6,172 nt of DNA from Prolixibacteraceae bacterium (GCA_016931875.1 JAFGDX010000160.1:1-6172), one strand, 5' to 3'. Positions 1 to 6,039 are shown, counted from the stretch's first letter. Notes: a model not told the origin generated them from the letters alone. Translations and numbers: made by a program.

Positions 1-894
1 ATTGAAGATATCTTTTCGGCTTTTGGTGATATTTTTGGAGGCCATTTTGGCGGCTTTGGCGGCTTTGGCGGAAGCAGCCGGAGCAGAGGCGGACGCCGAG
101 TCAGCCGTGGCTCCGATTTGCGTGTAAAAGTAAAACTCAACCTCAGCGAAATTGTTAACGGAGTAGAGAAAAAAATAAAAGTAAAAAAATATGTCGCCTG
201 CCAGCATTGTAACGGCACGGGAGCCAAAAACGGCTCTTCGTATTCCACCTGCGGAACCTGCCGCGGTTCGGGCCAGGTAACCCGTATAACCAATACTTTG
301 CTGGGGCAAATGCAAACCACTTCCACCTGCCCCACCTGCCAGGGCGACGGACGTATAATTACCGACCAGTGCAACCATTGTGCGGGCGAAGGGGTAATCC
401 GCGACGAGGAGGTTATCAACATCAAAATACCGCCCGGAGTTGGCGAAGGAATGCAACTGAATGTAACCGGGAAAGGAAATGCCGGACGCCGCGGAGGTAT
501 TAACGGCGATTTGCTGGTTGTCATCACCGAAGAAGAACATCCCGAACTGGTGCGCGACGGAAACAATCTGATTTACAATCTTTTTGTTTCATTCCCCGAA
601 ATTACGCTGGGAACAACAGCCGAAATACCCACTGTGGAAGGGAAAGTAAAAGTAAAAATAGAACCGGGCACACAACCCGAAAAAATTCTGAGATTACGCG
701 GAAAAGGTATTCCTGATGTGAACGGTTACGGGAAAGGCGATCTCCTGGTGAGGGTGCATGTATGGATTCCCAAAAAACTAAACGCAGAAGAAAAAAGAAT
801 GCTGGAAAAACTTCAGAATTCACCTGGTTTTCAGGAAGGCCCGTCTTCATCAGAGAAATCCTTCTTTGAAAAAATGAGAGATATCTTTGAATAA
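1..894 (+). CDS. dnaJ: Chaperone protein DnaJ (Hsp40), 5'-truncated by the window edge
   Basis: This is the C-terminal 297 residues of the DnaJ co-chaperone, which delivers unfolded clients to DnaK in the cytoplasm and stimulates its ATPase. The frame is open from base 1, so the gene starts upstream; the J domain with its HPD motif is outside the window. The visible part opens with the end of the Gly/Phe linker ([10 protein letters not shown]), then RGSDLRV, which begins the client-binding region. Four zinc-binding CxxCxGxG motifs follow at fragment residues 67, 84, 110 and 124 ([32 protein letters not shown]), so both zinc centres are intact. Next come the second C-terminal beta domain ([18 protein letters not shown]) and the dimerisation tail ending in [11 protein letters not shown]. 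The TTG at 118 lies inside the gene and is not a start. No convincing intrinsic terminator follows the TAA. The grpE gene often precedes dnaJ, but that is outside the view. Confidence 0.97.
   Translation: MEDIFSAFGDIFGGHFGGFGGFGGSSRSRGGRRVSRGSDLRVKVKLNLSEIVNGVEKKIKVKKYVACQHCNGTGAKNGSSYSTCGTCRGSGQVTRITNTLLGQMQTTSTCPTCQGDGRIITDQCNHCAGEGVIRDEEVINIKIPPGVGEGMQLNVTGKGNAGRRGGINGDLLVVITEEEHPELVRDGNNLIYNLFVSFPEITLGTTAEIPTVEGKVKVKIEPGTQPEKILRLRGKGIPDVNGYGKGDLLVRVHVWIPKKLNAEEKRMLEKLQNSPGFQEGPSSSEKSFFEKMRDIFE
49..71 (+). repeat. Tandem 9-bp repeat in the dnaJ Gly/Phe linker
   Basis: Two exact copies of GGCGGCTTT (49-57 and 58-66) are followed by a partial third (GGCGG). They encode the Gly-Gly-Phe repeats of the linker. 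The unit is in frame, so gain or loss of a copy would change linker length without breaking the gene. Low-complexity linkers of this kind are normal in DnaJ. Confidence 0.8.
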
Positions 895-942
895 ATTTTC
901 TCACAAAGTGGTATAAAATCTTTTTAATACTGTGTAATAATG

Positions 943-950
943 TAGCTTTA
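943..950 (+). promoter_or_regulatory. Possible -7 element of the small secreted-protein gene
   Basis: TAGCTTTA matches the Bacteroidetes -7 consensus TAnnTTTG except for the last base, and ends 42 nt before the ATG at 993. The upstream -33 region holds only a T run (921-925) instead of TTTG. The call rests on one weak motif and on a spacing like that of the other genes here. Confidence 0.3.
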
Positions 951-992
951 ATTCGTTATTTTTAAAACCTTAACAAACGAATAAAACTACTA

Positions 993-1358
993 ATGATGAA
1001 AAAGATTTTATTTCTTGTAATGTTTGCAGCATTTGCATTCTCAGGTTTTACACAAAACGATTCAAAACCAATCCAGGGAAAATGGAGTTACTCGGTTGAT
1101 ACCGGGGAGACGATTCTGACCGGTGTTTTTCATTTTTTTGAAAAAGAGGGGCAGTTAACCGGAGAAATCTTATCAGACGACGGTTATACAATTCCTTTCT
1201 CGAAGCTGGAACAAAAAGAGCCAAACAAATATTATATGGAGGCCAAAACCGACACCGACCTGATTCAGATTACCCTGAATTTCAACAACGATAAATACTC
1301 GGGCATGGCCTCATCTTACCAGGGAGAAGCCCCGATTTCGGGAGAAAGAAAAGAATAG
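993..1358 (+). CDS. Small secreted protein of unknown function, beta-rich
   Basis: I do not recognise a named family. The 121-residue product begins with a clear Sec signal peptide: MMKK, then a hydrophobic core (ILFLVMFAAFAFSGF), with cleavage likely near residues 21-22 before QND. No cysteine follows the core, so it is not a lipoprotein; the mature protein of about 100 residues should be periplasmic or exported. The mature part alternates short hydrophobic strands with Gly/Asp turns (GKWSYSVDTGE, GVFHFFEKEGQLTGEI, IQITLNFNNDKYSGMA) and ends in ISGERKE. This pattern fits a small antiparallel beta barrel or sandwich, loosely like the lipocalin-like proteins common in Bacteroidetes; that is inference. 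Two adjacent ATG codons (993 and 996) could both serve as start, and the first keeps the longer product. The spacer of 98 nt after dnaJ and 129 nt before the regulator gene suggests its own transcript. Coding is supported by the signal peptide and sensible composition. Confidence 0.78.
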   Translation: MMKKILFLVMFAAFAFSGFTQNDSKPIQGKWSYSVDTGETILTGVFHFFEKEGQLTGEILSDDGYTIPFSKLEQKEPNKYYMEAKTDTDLIQITLNFNNDKYSGMASSYQGEAPISGERKE

Positions 1359-1368
1359 ATTTCCTCGT

Positions 1369-1386
1369 TAAGATTAACAAATCTTA
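1369..1386. repeat. Short inverted repeat after the secreted-protein gene
   Basis: TAAGATT and AATCTTA form a perfect 7-bp stem around the loop AACA. No T tract follows directly, so it is a poor intrinsic terminator. It may be a weak transcript-end hairpin or a protein-binding site. Confidence 0.4.
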
Positions 1387-1411
1387 CAAACAGGGATCAA
1401 AACCCGTATTT

Positions 1412-1440
1412 TTTGAAGCCCCCTTTTTTCAACACTTTTG
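1412..1440 (+). promoter_or_regulatory. Possible promoter of the Crp/Fnr-type regulator gene
   Basis: A TTTG at 1412-1415 (-33-like) and CACTTTTG at 1433-1440 (-7-like, one mismatch to TAnnTTTG) are separated by 17 nt, slightly shorter than the usual 19-21. The -7-like element ends 47 nt before the GTG start. It overlaps the palindrome at 1425-1445. Confidence 0.35.
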
Positions 1441-1445
1441 AAAAA
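1425..1445. promoter_or_regulatory. Palindrome overlapping the regulator promoter, candidate operator
   Basis: TTTTTCAA and TTGAAAAA form perfect 8-bp arms around the 5-nt centre CACTT, 43 nt upstream of the regulator's GTG. Palindromes here are typical targets of dimeric Crp/Fnr proteins, and the position over the putative -7 element would suit autorepression. The half-sites are oriented as TCAA...TTGA, opposite to the classical FNR box TTGA...TCAA, so it is not a standard FNR site. An AT-rich chance palindrome is possible. Confidence 0.35.
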
Positions 1446-1487
1446 GTAATGTTGTTATTTCAATAGGTAAGGATTAAAAGCGACTGG

Positions 1488-2117
1488 GTGAAAAATTTCA
1501 ATATTCAATATCATTTTCTGGAAAAGGAACTACAGGAAGAAATTCTGGAAACCGGGATTCATAAAATATTCAAAGCCAATGAAACCCTTATTCGTGAGGG
1601 CCAGTTTATTACCAGCTTCCCTTTGGTTTTAAAGGGGCTGATAAGAATAACCCGAAACAACGACGACGGAAATGAACTCCTCCTGTATTATTTGAAAGAC
1701 AACGAGGTTTGCGCCATGTCATTAACCTGTTGTATGGCTCATTTAACCAGCAATGTAAAAGCTGTGGCCGAAGAGGATACCGAAGTAATTTTACTGCCCG
1801 TTTCCTTGCTCGACAGCTGGATGTGCAAATACCCGTCGTGGAAACAGTTTGTGATGCAAACCTTTCAAAACCGGTTCAGGGAAATGATTGACACCGTTGA
1901 CACGCTGGCCTTTTTGAAACTGGACGAACGGCTGATTAAATTCTTTTTGGACAGGCATGAAAAATCAGGATTAAAAACATTTACCGGCACTCACCAGGAC
2001 CTGGCTTTACAACTAAATACCTCGCGTGAGGTAATTTCAAGAATGTTAAAAAAACTGGAAAAAGAGGGAAAAATTCAACTTTCACGAAATTTTATCGATT
2101 TTTCCGGACTTTTGTGA
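1488..2117 (+). CDS. Crp/Fnr-family transcriptional regulator with cysteine-rich sensor domain
   Basis: The 209-residue protein has the Crp/Fnr layout: an N-terminal cyclic-nucleotide-binding-like beta barrel (about residues 20-115), a dimerisation helix (about 115-145) and a C-terminal winged helix-turn-helix. The recognition segment is LALQLNTSREVISRMLKKLE (172-191), with the family's typical S/T-R-E-x-x-S-R pattern. The effector region lacks the cAMP-contacting Gly-Glu/Arg-Ser signature of Crp; instead it has CAMSLTCCM, giving Cys75, Cys81 and Cys82, plus Cys113. There is no N-terminal Fnr-type cysteine cluster. Cysteine-based sensing of redox state, sulfur species or metal is therefore plausible but inferred; from memory, similar Bacteroidetes proteins often sit beside sulfur-transport genes, which are absent here. 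The start is GTG; an in-frame TAG at 1464-1466 limits any extension to seven codons, none of them ATG or GTG. AAGG at 1469-1472 lies about 15 nt upstream, rather far for a ribosome site. The neighbours do not reveal its targets. Confidence 0.9.
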   Translation: MKNFNIQYHFLEKELQEEILETGIHKIFKANETLIREGQFITSFPLVLKGLIRITRNNDDGNELLLYYLKDNEVCAMSLTCCMAHLTSNVKAVAEEDTEVILLPVSLLDSWMCKYPSWKQFVMQTFQNRFREMIDTVDTLAFLKLDERLIKFFLDRHEKSGLKTFTGTHQDLALQLNTSREVISRMLKKLEKEGKIQLSRNFIDFSGLL

Positions 2118-2176
2118 CTTTTATTACATTCCACTTTTTCAAGACTTATTTTATTTGCAGCAGACAATTCAGAGTA

Positions 2177-2193
2177 AATAGTTCATAACTATT
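2177..2193. repeat. Perfect short palindrome AATAGTT-CAT-AACTATT
   Basis: Arms of 7 bp (2177-2183 and 2187-2193) flank a 3-nt centre. It could be a small RNA hairpin ahead of the terminator at 2243 or a DNA-binding site. It is AT-rich, so the RNA stem would be weak. Confidence 0.4.
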
Positions 2194-2242
2194 GCTTCAT
2201 AATTTTTTGGGTTATAAAATCGGTTAGTAGTTGAAGGTTGTT

Positions 2243-2276
2243 AAGCCAGGTTCGTTGGAACCTGGCTTTTTCTTTT
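2243..2276 (+). terminator. Strong rho-independent terminator downstream of the regulator gene
   Basis: AAGCCAGGTTC (2243-2253) pairs perfectly with GAACCTGGCTT (2258-2268) as an 11-bp stem with the tetraloop GTTG, and the T tract TTTTTCTTTT follows at 2267-2276. It ends transcription from the left and isolates serA. The 126-nt distance from the regulator's stop codon is unusually long. Confidence 0.9.
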
Positions 2277-2358
2277 GTATTCAAAACACATTTTTTTGTT
2301 TTATCCTTTCACATTCGTTAATATTAATTTCACTTTAAAAATTTAAAGCCATTTTTGG

Positions 2359-2389
2359 TTCGGGTTTTTCAATAATTTAATGATATTTG
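2359..2389 (+). promoter_or_regulatory. Possible serA promoter
   Basis: GATATTTG at 2382-2389 matches the Bacteroidetes -7 consensus TAnnTTTG with one mismatch, and TTCG at 2359-2362 is a one-mismatch -33 element at 19-nt spacing. The -7 element ends 47 nt before the ATG and continues into TCAC, giving TTTGTCAC, the same string found at the tkt promoter. Confidence 0.4.
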
Positions 2390-2436
2390 TCACAATTCAG
2401 TTACAGAATATCACAACCTATAAATAATTCGCCAAA

Positions 2437-3609
2437 ATGTTTAAAATACAAACGTTAAACAAAATTGATTCCGAGGGACTCAAACTTTTCCCCTTAAGTG
2501 ATTACGAAATTGCAAGTGAAATACCCAATGCCGATGCCATTGTTTTGCGCAGTTACAAAATGCACGACATGGAACTGCCTTCGTCGTTAAAAGCGGTGGC
2601 CAGGGCAGGCGCCGGGGTAAATAACATTCCGATTGCAAAATGTACCGAAAAAGGCATCGTTGTTTTTAACACTCCCGGAGCAAATGCCAATGCTGTAAAA
2701 GAACTGGTAATTGCAGGCCTGTTGATGGCCTCGCGTGACATTATTGATTCAGTAATATGGGCAAAATCGCTGGTTGGAAAAGGCGATGAAGTCCCGGCTT
2801 TGATTGAACAGGGAAAGAAAAATTTTGCGGGACAGGAAATCAAAGGCAAAACCCTGGCTGTTATTGGTCTGGGAGCCATTGGTGTGCTGGTAGCCAACGC
2901 AGCAACAGCGCTGCGGATGAATGTGGTGGGCTACGACCCCTATATGTCGGTTAAACATGCCCTAAAACTTAGCCGCGAAGTTACCTGGGTGGAAGGAATT
3001 CAACCCCTGCTGGCACAGGCCGACTATGTAACCATCAACATCCCGTTAACACCCGATACACAGGGCTACATCAACAAGGAAAAGTTCAGGATGATGAAAG
3101 ACGGGGTGCGTATTCTGAACTTTGCCCGCGGCGGACTGGTGGATACACAAAGTTTACAGGAAGCCATTGAATCGGGAAAAGTAGCCCGCTATATTACCGA
3201 CTTCCCCGATGAAGAAATGCTAAAAATGAAAAATGTTATTTCCATCCCTCACCTGGGAGCTTCCACCCAGGAATCGGAAACCAACTGCGCCATCATGGCT
3301 GCTGAACAGGTAAAAGATTTTCTGGAAAACGGAAACATTAAAAACTCGGTCAACTTTCCGGAAGCAGCGATGGAACGCAACGGAGGAGCCAGAATACTAA
3401 TAGCCAACAAAAACATTCCCAATATGGTGAGCCAGATATCCAGTGTTTTGGCTGCCGAAGGAATCAATATCGACAATATGCTCAATAAAAAAAGAGATGA
3501 TATTGCCTACAACATCATCGATGTTGCCCAGAAAAATATTGATGAACCGGTAAAAAACAAACTTCAGGCTATTGAAGGAGTATTTATGGTTCGAATCATT
3601 CAGGGTTAA
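2437..3609 (+). CDS. serA: D-3-phosphoglycerate dehydrogenase (SerA) with C-terminal ACT domain
   Basis: This cytoplasmic enzyme oxidises 3-phosphoglycerate to 3-phosphohydroxypyruvate with NAD+, the first committed step of serine synthesis. The 390-residue protein follows the D-2-hydroxyacid dehydrogenase plan: a substrate-binding half with RAGAGVNNI (56-64), a Rossmann domain with GLGAIG (144-149) and Asp167 in VVGYDPY at the end of strand 2, which favours NAD over NADP, and the catalytic trio Arg231 (FARGG), Glu259 (FPDEE) and His272 (PHLGAST). The C-terminal 70 residues (about 319-390) form an ACT domain, the usual site of feedback inhibition by serine. The length fits the shorter SerA type without the extra intervening domain. 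The ATG at 2437 gives a complete N-terminal strand (MFKIQTLN). It has its own terminator and possible promoter, so it is probably monocistronic. The serC gene, often its neighbour in Bacteroidetes, is not within the window. A related hydroxyacid dehydrogenase is a less likely alternative given the ACT domain. Confidence 0.93.
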   Translation: MFKIQTLNKIDSEGLKLFPLSDYEIASEIPNADAIVLRSYKMHDMELPSSLKAVARAGAGVNNIPIAKCTEKGIVVFNTPGANANAVKELVIAGLLMASRDIIDSVIWAKSLVGKGDEVPALIEQGKKNFAGQEIKGKTLAVIGLGAIGVLVANAATALRMNVVGYDPYMSVKHALKLSREVTWVEGIQPLLAQADYVTINIPLTPDTQGYINKEKFRMMKDGVRILNFARGGLVDTQSLQEAIESGKVARYITDFPDEEMLKMKNVISIPHLGASTQESETNCAIMAAEQVKDFLENGNIKNSVNFPEAAMERNGGARILIANKNIPNMVSQISSVLAAEGINIDNMLNKKRDDIAYNIIDVAQKNIDEPVKNKLQAIEGVFMVRIIQG

Positions 3610-3623
3610 AAAATTCTGAAATT

Positions 3624-3655
3624 AAAAGAGGAATTCCGGCGGGTTCCTCTTTTTT
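3624..3655 (+). terminator. Rho-independent terminator of serA
   Basis: AAAAGAGGAA (3624-3633) pairs with TTCCTCTTTT (3644-3653) as a 10-bp stem around a GC-rich loop (TTCCGGCGGG), and the T run continues to 3655. It starts 15 nt after the serA stop. Its T tract leads straight into the putative tkt -7 element. Confidence 0.85.
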
Positions 3656-3657
3656 AT

Positions 3658-3665
3658 TATTTTTG
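3658..3665 (+). promoter_or_regulatory. Possible -7 element of the tkt promoter
   Basis: TATTTTTG is an exact match to the Bacteroidetes -7 consensus TAnnTTTG and ends 44 nt before the tkt ATG. It is followed by TCAC, as at serA. No TTTG lies at the expected -33 distance, which falls inside the serA terminator loop. T-rich sequence makes chance matches easy, so confidence is moderate. Confidence 0.45.
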
Positions 3666-3709
3666 TCACTTCCTGAACTTCCTTAAAAAGTAGAACTAAA
3701 AAAGCAATC

Positions 3710-5740
3710 ATGACAAAAAGTATTACAACAAAAGCAGCTGACAATATTCGGATTTTAGCTGCAGCAATGGTAGAAAAGGCAAAATCAGGACATCCGGGAG
3801 GAGCCATGGGAGGAGCCGATTTTATCAACATTTTATTTTCTGAATTTTTAAATTACGATCCTTCGGATATGCGATGGATAAACCGCGATCGCTTTTTTCT
3901 CGATCCCGGTCACATGTCGCCCATGTTATACGCCACCTTATCCATGGCGGGCTTTTACAACATGGACGACCTGAAAAACTTTCGCCAGTGGAAAAGCGTA
4001 ACACCCGGTCATCCGGAAGTGGATGTCGACAGAGGTGTGGAAAACACCTCGGGCCCGCTCGGACAGGGACACACCATGGCTGTGGGAGCAGCCATCGCCG
4101 AACGATTTCTGACGGAGCGTTTTGGCAACTGGATGAGCCATAAAATCTACACCTTTATTTCCGACGGCGGTATTCAGGAGGAAGTTTCGCAGGGAGCCGG
4201 ACGAATTGCCGGACACCTGGGATTAAGTAACCTGATTATGTTCTACGATTCCAACGATATTCAGCTTTCTACCGAAACCAGCGTTGTTTCTCTTGAAAAT
4301 ACAGCTCAGAAATACGAAGCCTGGGGATGGAGTGTTTCCATCATCGACGGAAACAATGAAGGCCAGATTCGCGAAGCATTAACCAAAGCCAATGCCGAAA
4401 CCGAAAAACCCACCCTGATTATTGGTAAAACCATTATGGGAAAAGGCGCGGTTAACGATGCCAACGAAAGTTTTGAAAAACAGGTGGAAACCCATGGGAT
4501 GCCACTCTCGGGAGCAGGAGCTTCGTTTGAAAAAACCATTCAAAACCTGGGAGGCGATCCGGAAAATCCCTTTGTTATTTTTGATGATGTAAAAACCTGT
4601 TACGAAAAAAGAAAGGCGGAACTGGTAAAAGCGGCTGCCGCAAAAAAAGCAGAACAGGCAAAATGGGAAAAAGCAAATCCTGTGCAGGCCGAAAAACTAA
4701 AAAGTTTCTTCTCGGACAAAGCGCCTGAATTTGATTTTTCAGCCATCGAACAAAAAGCAAACAGTGCCACAAGAGGGGCTTCGGGCACCGCACTCGCTGC
4801 TTTTGCAGGTAAAATCGAAAATATGATTGTTGCTTCGGCCGACCTTTCCAATTCAGATAAAACCGATGGATTTCTGAAAAAAACAACCCCGTTTAAAAAG
4901 GGCGATTTTAGCGGTTCCTTCCTCCAGGTTGGAGTGAGCGAACTGACCATGGCCTGCCTGGCCAACGGAATGGCATTGCATGGCGGGGTCATCCCGGTGT
5001 GCGGTACTTTCTTTGTTTTTTCCGATTATATGAAACCCGCGGTTCGCCTGGCTGCCTTGATGGAGTTGCCGGTTAAATATGTGTGGACACACGATGCTTT
5101 CCGTGTTGGCGAAGATGGCCCAACCCACCAGCCGGTGGAACAGGAAGCACAGATTCGCTTGCTGGAAAAACTAAAAAACCACCACGGAAAAAACAGCATG
5201 CTGGTACTTCGCCCGGCCGATGCCAGCGAAACAACCGTGGCCTGGAAAATGGCCCTGGAAAACACATCTGCACCAACGGCTCTGATTCTTTCACGTCAGA
5301 ACATCAATGATCTTCCGGTGGAAGGAGATGCCTACACATCGGCGTTACAGGCCGAAAGAGGCGCCTACATTGTACAAAAACCCGCGGGCACACCCGATGT
5401 GGTTCTGGTAGCCAGCGGCTCGGAAGTTTCCACACTGGTTGACGGGGCCAAACTGCTTCTTGAAAAAGAGGGGCTAAAGGTCCAGGTGGTTTCTGCTCCT
5501 TCTGAAGGTTTATTCAGAAATCAGCCGGCAGAATACCAGGAAAATGTTCTTCCAACCGGGATCCCGCGTTTTGGAATGACGGCGGGGCTGCCGGTCACTT
5601 TGGCCGGACTGGTAGGTGAAAACGGAAAAATCTGGGGATTGGAATCCTTTGGCTATTCTGCGCCCTACAAGGTACTCGACGAAAAACTTGGGTTCAATGG
5701 AGAAAATGTATACAATCAGGTAAAAGAAATGCTCGCTTAA
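3710..5740 (+). CDS. tkt: Transketolase, complete, Bacteroidetes type
   Basis: This cytoplasmic thiamine-diphosphate enzyme moves two-carbon ketol units between sugar phosphates in the non-oxidative pentose phosphate pathway. At 676 residues it is of normal length. The cofactor pyrophosphate domain (about 1-290) has KSGHPGG with His28, DPGHMS with His68, TPGHPE with His101, TSGPLGQG, and the Mg/ThDP segment SDGGIQEE...YDSND with Asp152, Glu157 and Asn182. HGMPLSG gives His262. A charged Ala/Lys-rich stretch (about 295-350) precedes the pyrimidine domain, which has TRGAS (Arg355), SADLSNS (Asp378), the essential Glu411 in GVSELTM, and HDAFRVGEDGPTHQPVEQ with His461, Asp469 and His473; SRQ supplies Arg529. 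The C-terminal domain runs from about 545. The usual GDG is SDG here and the residue before Glu411 is Ser rather than Arg-Glu context; as far as I recall, both are common in Bacteroidetes transketolases. DXS is excluded by overall motif pattern. It lies between two terminators, so it is probably monocistronic. Confidence 0.95.
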   Translation: MTKSITTKAADNIRILAAAMVEKAKSGHPGGAMGGADFINILFSEFLNYDPSDMRWINRDRFFLDPGHMSPMLYATLSMAGFYNMDDLKNFRQWKSVTPGHPEVDVDRGVENTSGPLGQGHTMAVGAAIAERFLTERFGNWMSHKIYTFISDGGIQEEVSQGAGRIAGHLGLSNLIMFYDSNDIQLSTETSVVSLENTAQKYEAWGWSVSIIDGNNEGQIREALTKANAETEKPTLIIGKTIMGKGAVNDANESFEKQVETHGMPLSGAGASFEKTIQNLGGDPENPFVIFDDVKTCYEKRKAELVKAAAAKKAEQAKWEKANPVQAEKLKSFFSDKAPEFDFSAIEQKANSATRGASGTALAAFAGKIENMIVASADLSNSDKTDGFLKKTTPFKKGDFSGSFLQVGVSELTMACLANGMALHGGVIPVCGTFFVFSDYMKPAVRLAALMELPVKYVWTHDAFRVGEDGPTHQPVEQEAQIRLLEKLKNHHGKNSMLVLRPADASETTVAWKMALENTSAPTALILSRQNINDLPVEGDAYTSALQAERGAYIVQKPAGTPDVVLVASGSEVSTLVDGAKLLLEKEGLKVQVVSAPSEGLFRNQPAEYQENVLPTGIPRFGMTAGLPVTLAGLVGENGKIWGLESFGYSAPYKVLDEKLGFNGENVYNQVKEMLA

Positions 5741-5760
5741 ACCTTCTTTTAGCATAACTC

Positions 5761-5795
5761 AAAAATGCTCTGTAAATATTTGCAGGGCATTTTTT
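5761..5795 (+). terminator. Rho-independent terminator of tkt
   Basis: AAAAATGCTCTG (5761-5772) pairs with CAGGGCATTTTT (5783-5794) with one T-G wobble, and the loop segment can extend the stem (GTAAA against TTTGC with a wobble). A six-T run ends it. It begins 20 nt after the tkt stop codon. Confidence 0.85.
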
Positions 5796-5817
5796 ATTCG
5801 ATGAAATTGTTGCGTGT

Positions 5818-5836
5818 GGCACCCTGTCAGGGTGCC
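5818..5836. repeat. Perfect GC-rich palindrome GGCACCCTG-T-CAGGGTGCC
   Basis: Nine-base arms flank one central base. As DNA it could extrude a cruciform or bind a dimeric protein; as RNA the loop would open to give about a 7-8-bp hairpin. No T tract follows, and the tkt terminator already lies upstream, so a terminator role is unlikely. Confidence 0.8.
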
Positions 5837-5856
5837 GGGGCAGGTATGCTCTTATG

Positions 5857-5875
5857 CCCAACGCGTTGCATTGGG
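5857..5875. repeat. Nested inverted repeat CCCAACGCGTTGCATTGGG
   Basis: CCCAA (5857-5861) pairs with TTGGG (5871-5875), and the inner CAACGCGTTG (5859-5868) is itself a perfect 10-bp palindrome, so two mutually exclusive foldings exist. In addition GGGCA (5838-5842) pairs with TGCCC (5855-5859), linking it to the preceding palindrome. Confidence 0.6.
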
Positions 5876-5882
5876 TTGGACT

Positions 5883-5905
5883 GTATCAGTCTTTCAGCCT
5901 GATAC
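5883..5905. repeat. Inverted repeat GTATCAG / CTGATAC
   Basis: Seven-base perfect arms (5883-5889 and 5899-5905) flank a 9-nt loop. The right arm overlaps CAGCCTGA, which matches the start of the hairpin motif of the downstream repeat units, so this looks like a diverged member of the same family. Confidence 0.6.
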
Positions 5906-5920
5906 TCTCTGACATAAAAA

Positions 5921-6039
5921 CACAGGGCATCGCACCAGTAAAAAAGCATGTAAAATATACAACTCTCAGCCTGAAAAAAAAGAAGTTTTCACTACTTTTA
6001 GCAAATAAAGAAACGGCCTGAAAGGCTCAAACATCAAAA
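5921..6039. repeat. Repeat unit A, interrupted copy
   Basis: Positions 5921-5976 match unit B (6040-6095) at 53 of 56 bases without gaps. The unit then breaks: 39 unrelated bases (5977-6015) follow, after which the unit resumes at 6016 with GCCTGAAAGGCTC and continues to the start of unit B. GCCTGAAA is present on both sides of the extra segment (5969-5976 and 6016-6023). Confidence 0.8.

Larger units (their letters stand above)
2118..2436. other. Gene-free spacer between the regulator gene and serA
   Basis: I find no credible coding region in these 319 bases on either strand. From left to right the spacer holds an AT-rich stretch, a short palindrome (2177-2193), a strong intrinsic terminator (2243-2276), and a very AT-rich segment leading to a possible serA promoter (about 2359-2389). 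The terminator lies 126 nt past the regulator's stop. The intervening RNA is either a long 3' untranslated region or a separate small RNA. No riboswitch architecture is recognisable. Confidence 0.7.

Noticed and set aside
118..894. A separate gene beginning at TTG 118
   Set aside because: The frame is open from base 1 and the upstream residues are the DnaJ Gly/Phe linker, so TTG 118 is an internal leucine.
602..904. Antisense open frame of 100 codons under the dnaJ 3' end
   Set aside because: It lies opposite a clearly conserved DnaJ region, has low-complexity Phe/Leu/Arg composition and no family resemblance. The same applies to the antisense frames under serA and tkt.
1398..1440. Classical FNR boxes near the regulator promoter (ATCAA, TTGAA strings)
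   Set aside because: The half-sites are in the TCAA...TTGA order with wrong spacing, not TTGATnnnnATCAA, so a standard FNR site is not supported.
1709..1891. A 60-codon + strand frame inside the regulator gene
   Set aside because: It is out of frame with a well-supported Crp/Fnr protein and has no recognisable features.
2231..2276. Attenuator or riboswitch controlling serA, using AAGGTT as an antiterminator against AACCT
   Set aside because: The alternative pairing is only about 5 bp against an 11-bp terminator stem, and the terminator lies upstream of the likely serA promoter, so it would not act on the serA leader.
4158..4180. Inactive transketolase because GDG is replaced by SDG
   Set aside because: The metal and cofactor residues Asp152, Glu157 and Asn182, catalytic Glu411 and all expected histidines are present, and this variant segment is, as far as I recall, usual in Bacteroidetes transketolases.
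5818..5836. A second terminator for tkt
   Set aside because: No T tract follows the palindrome on the + strand, and a complete terminator already ends at 5795.
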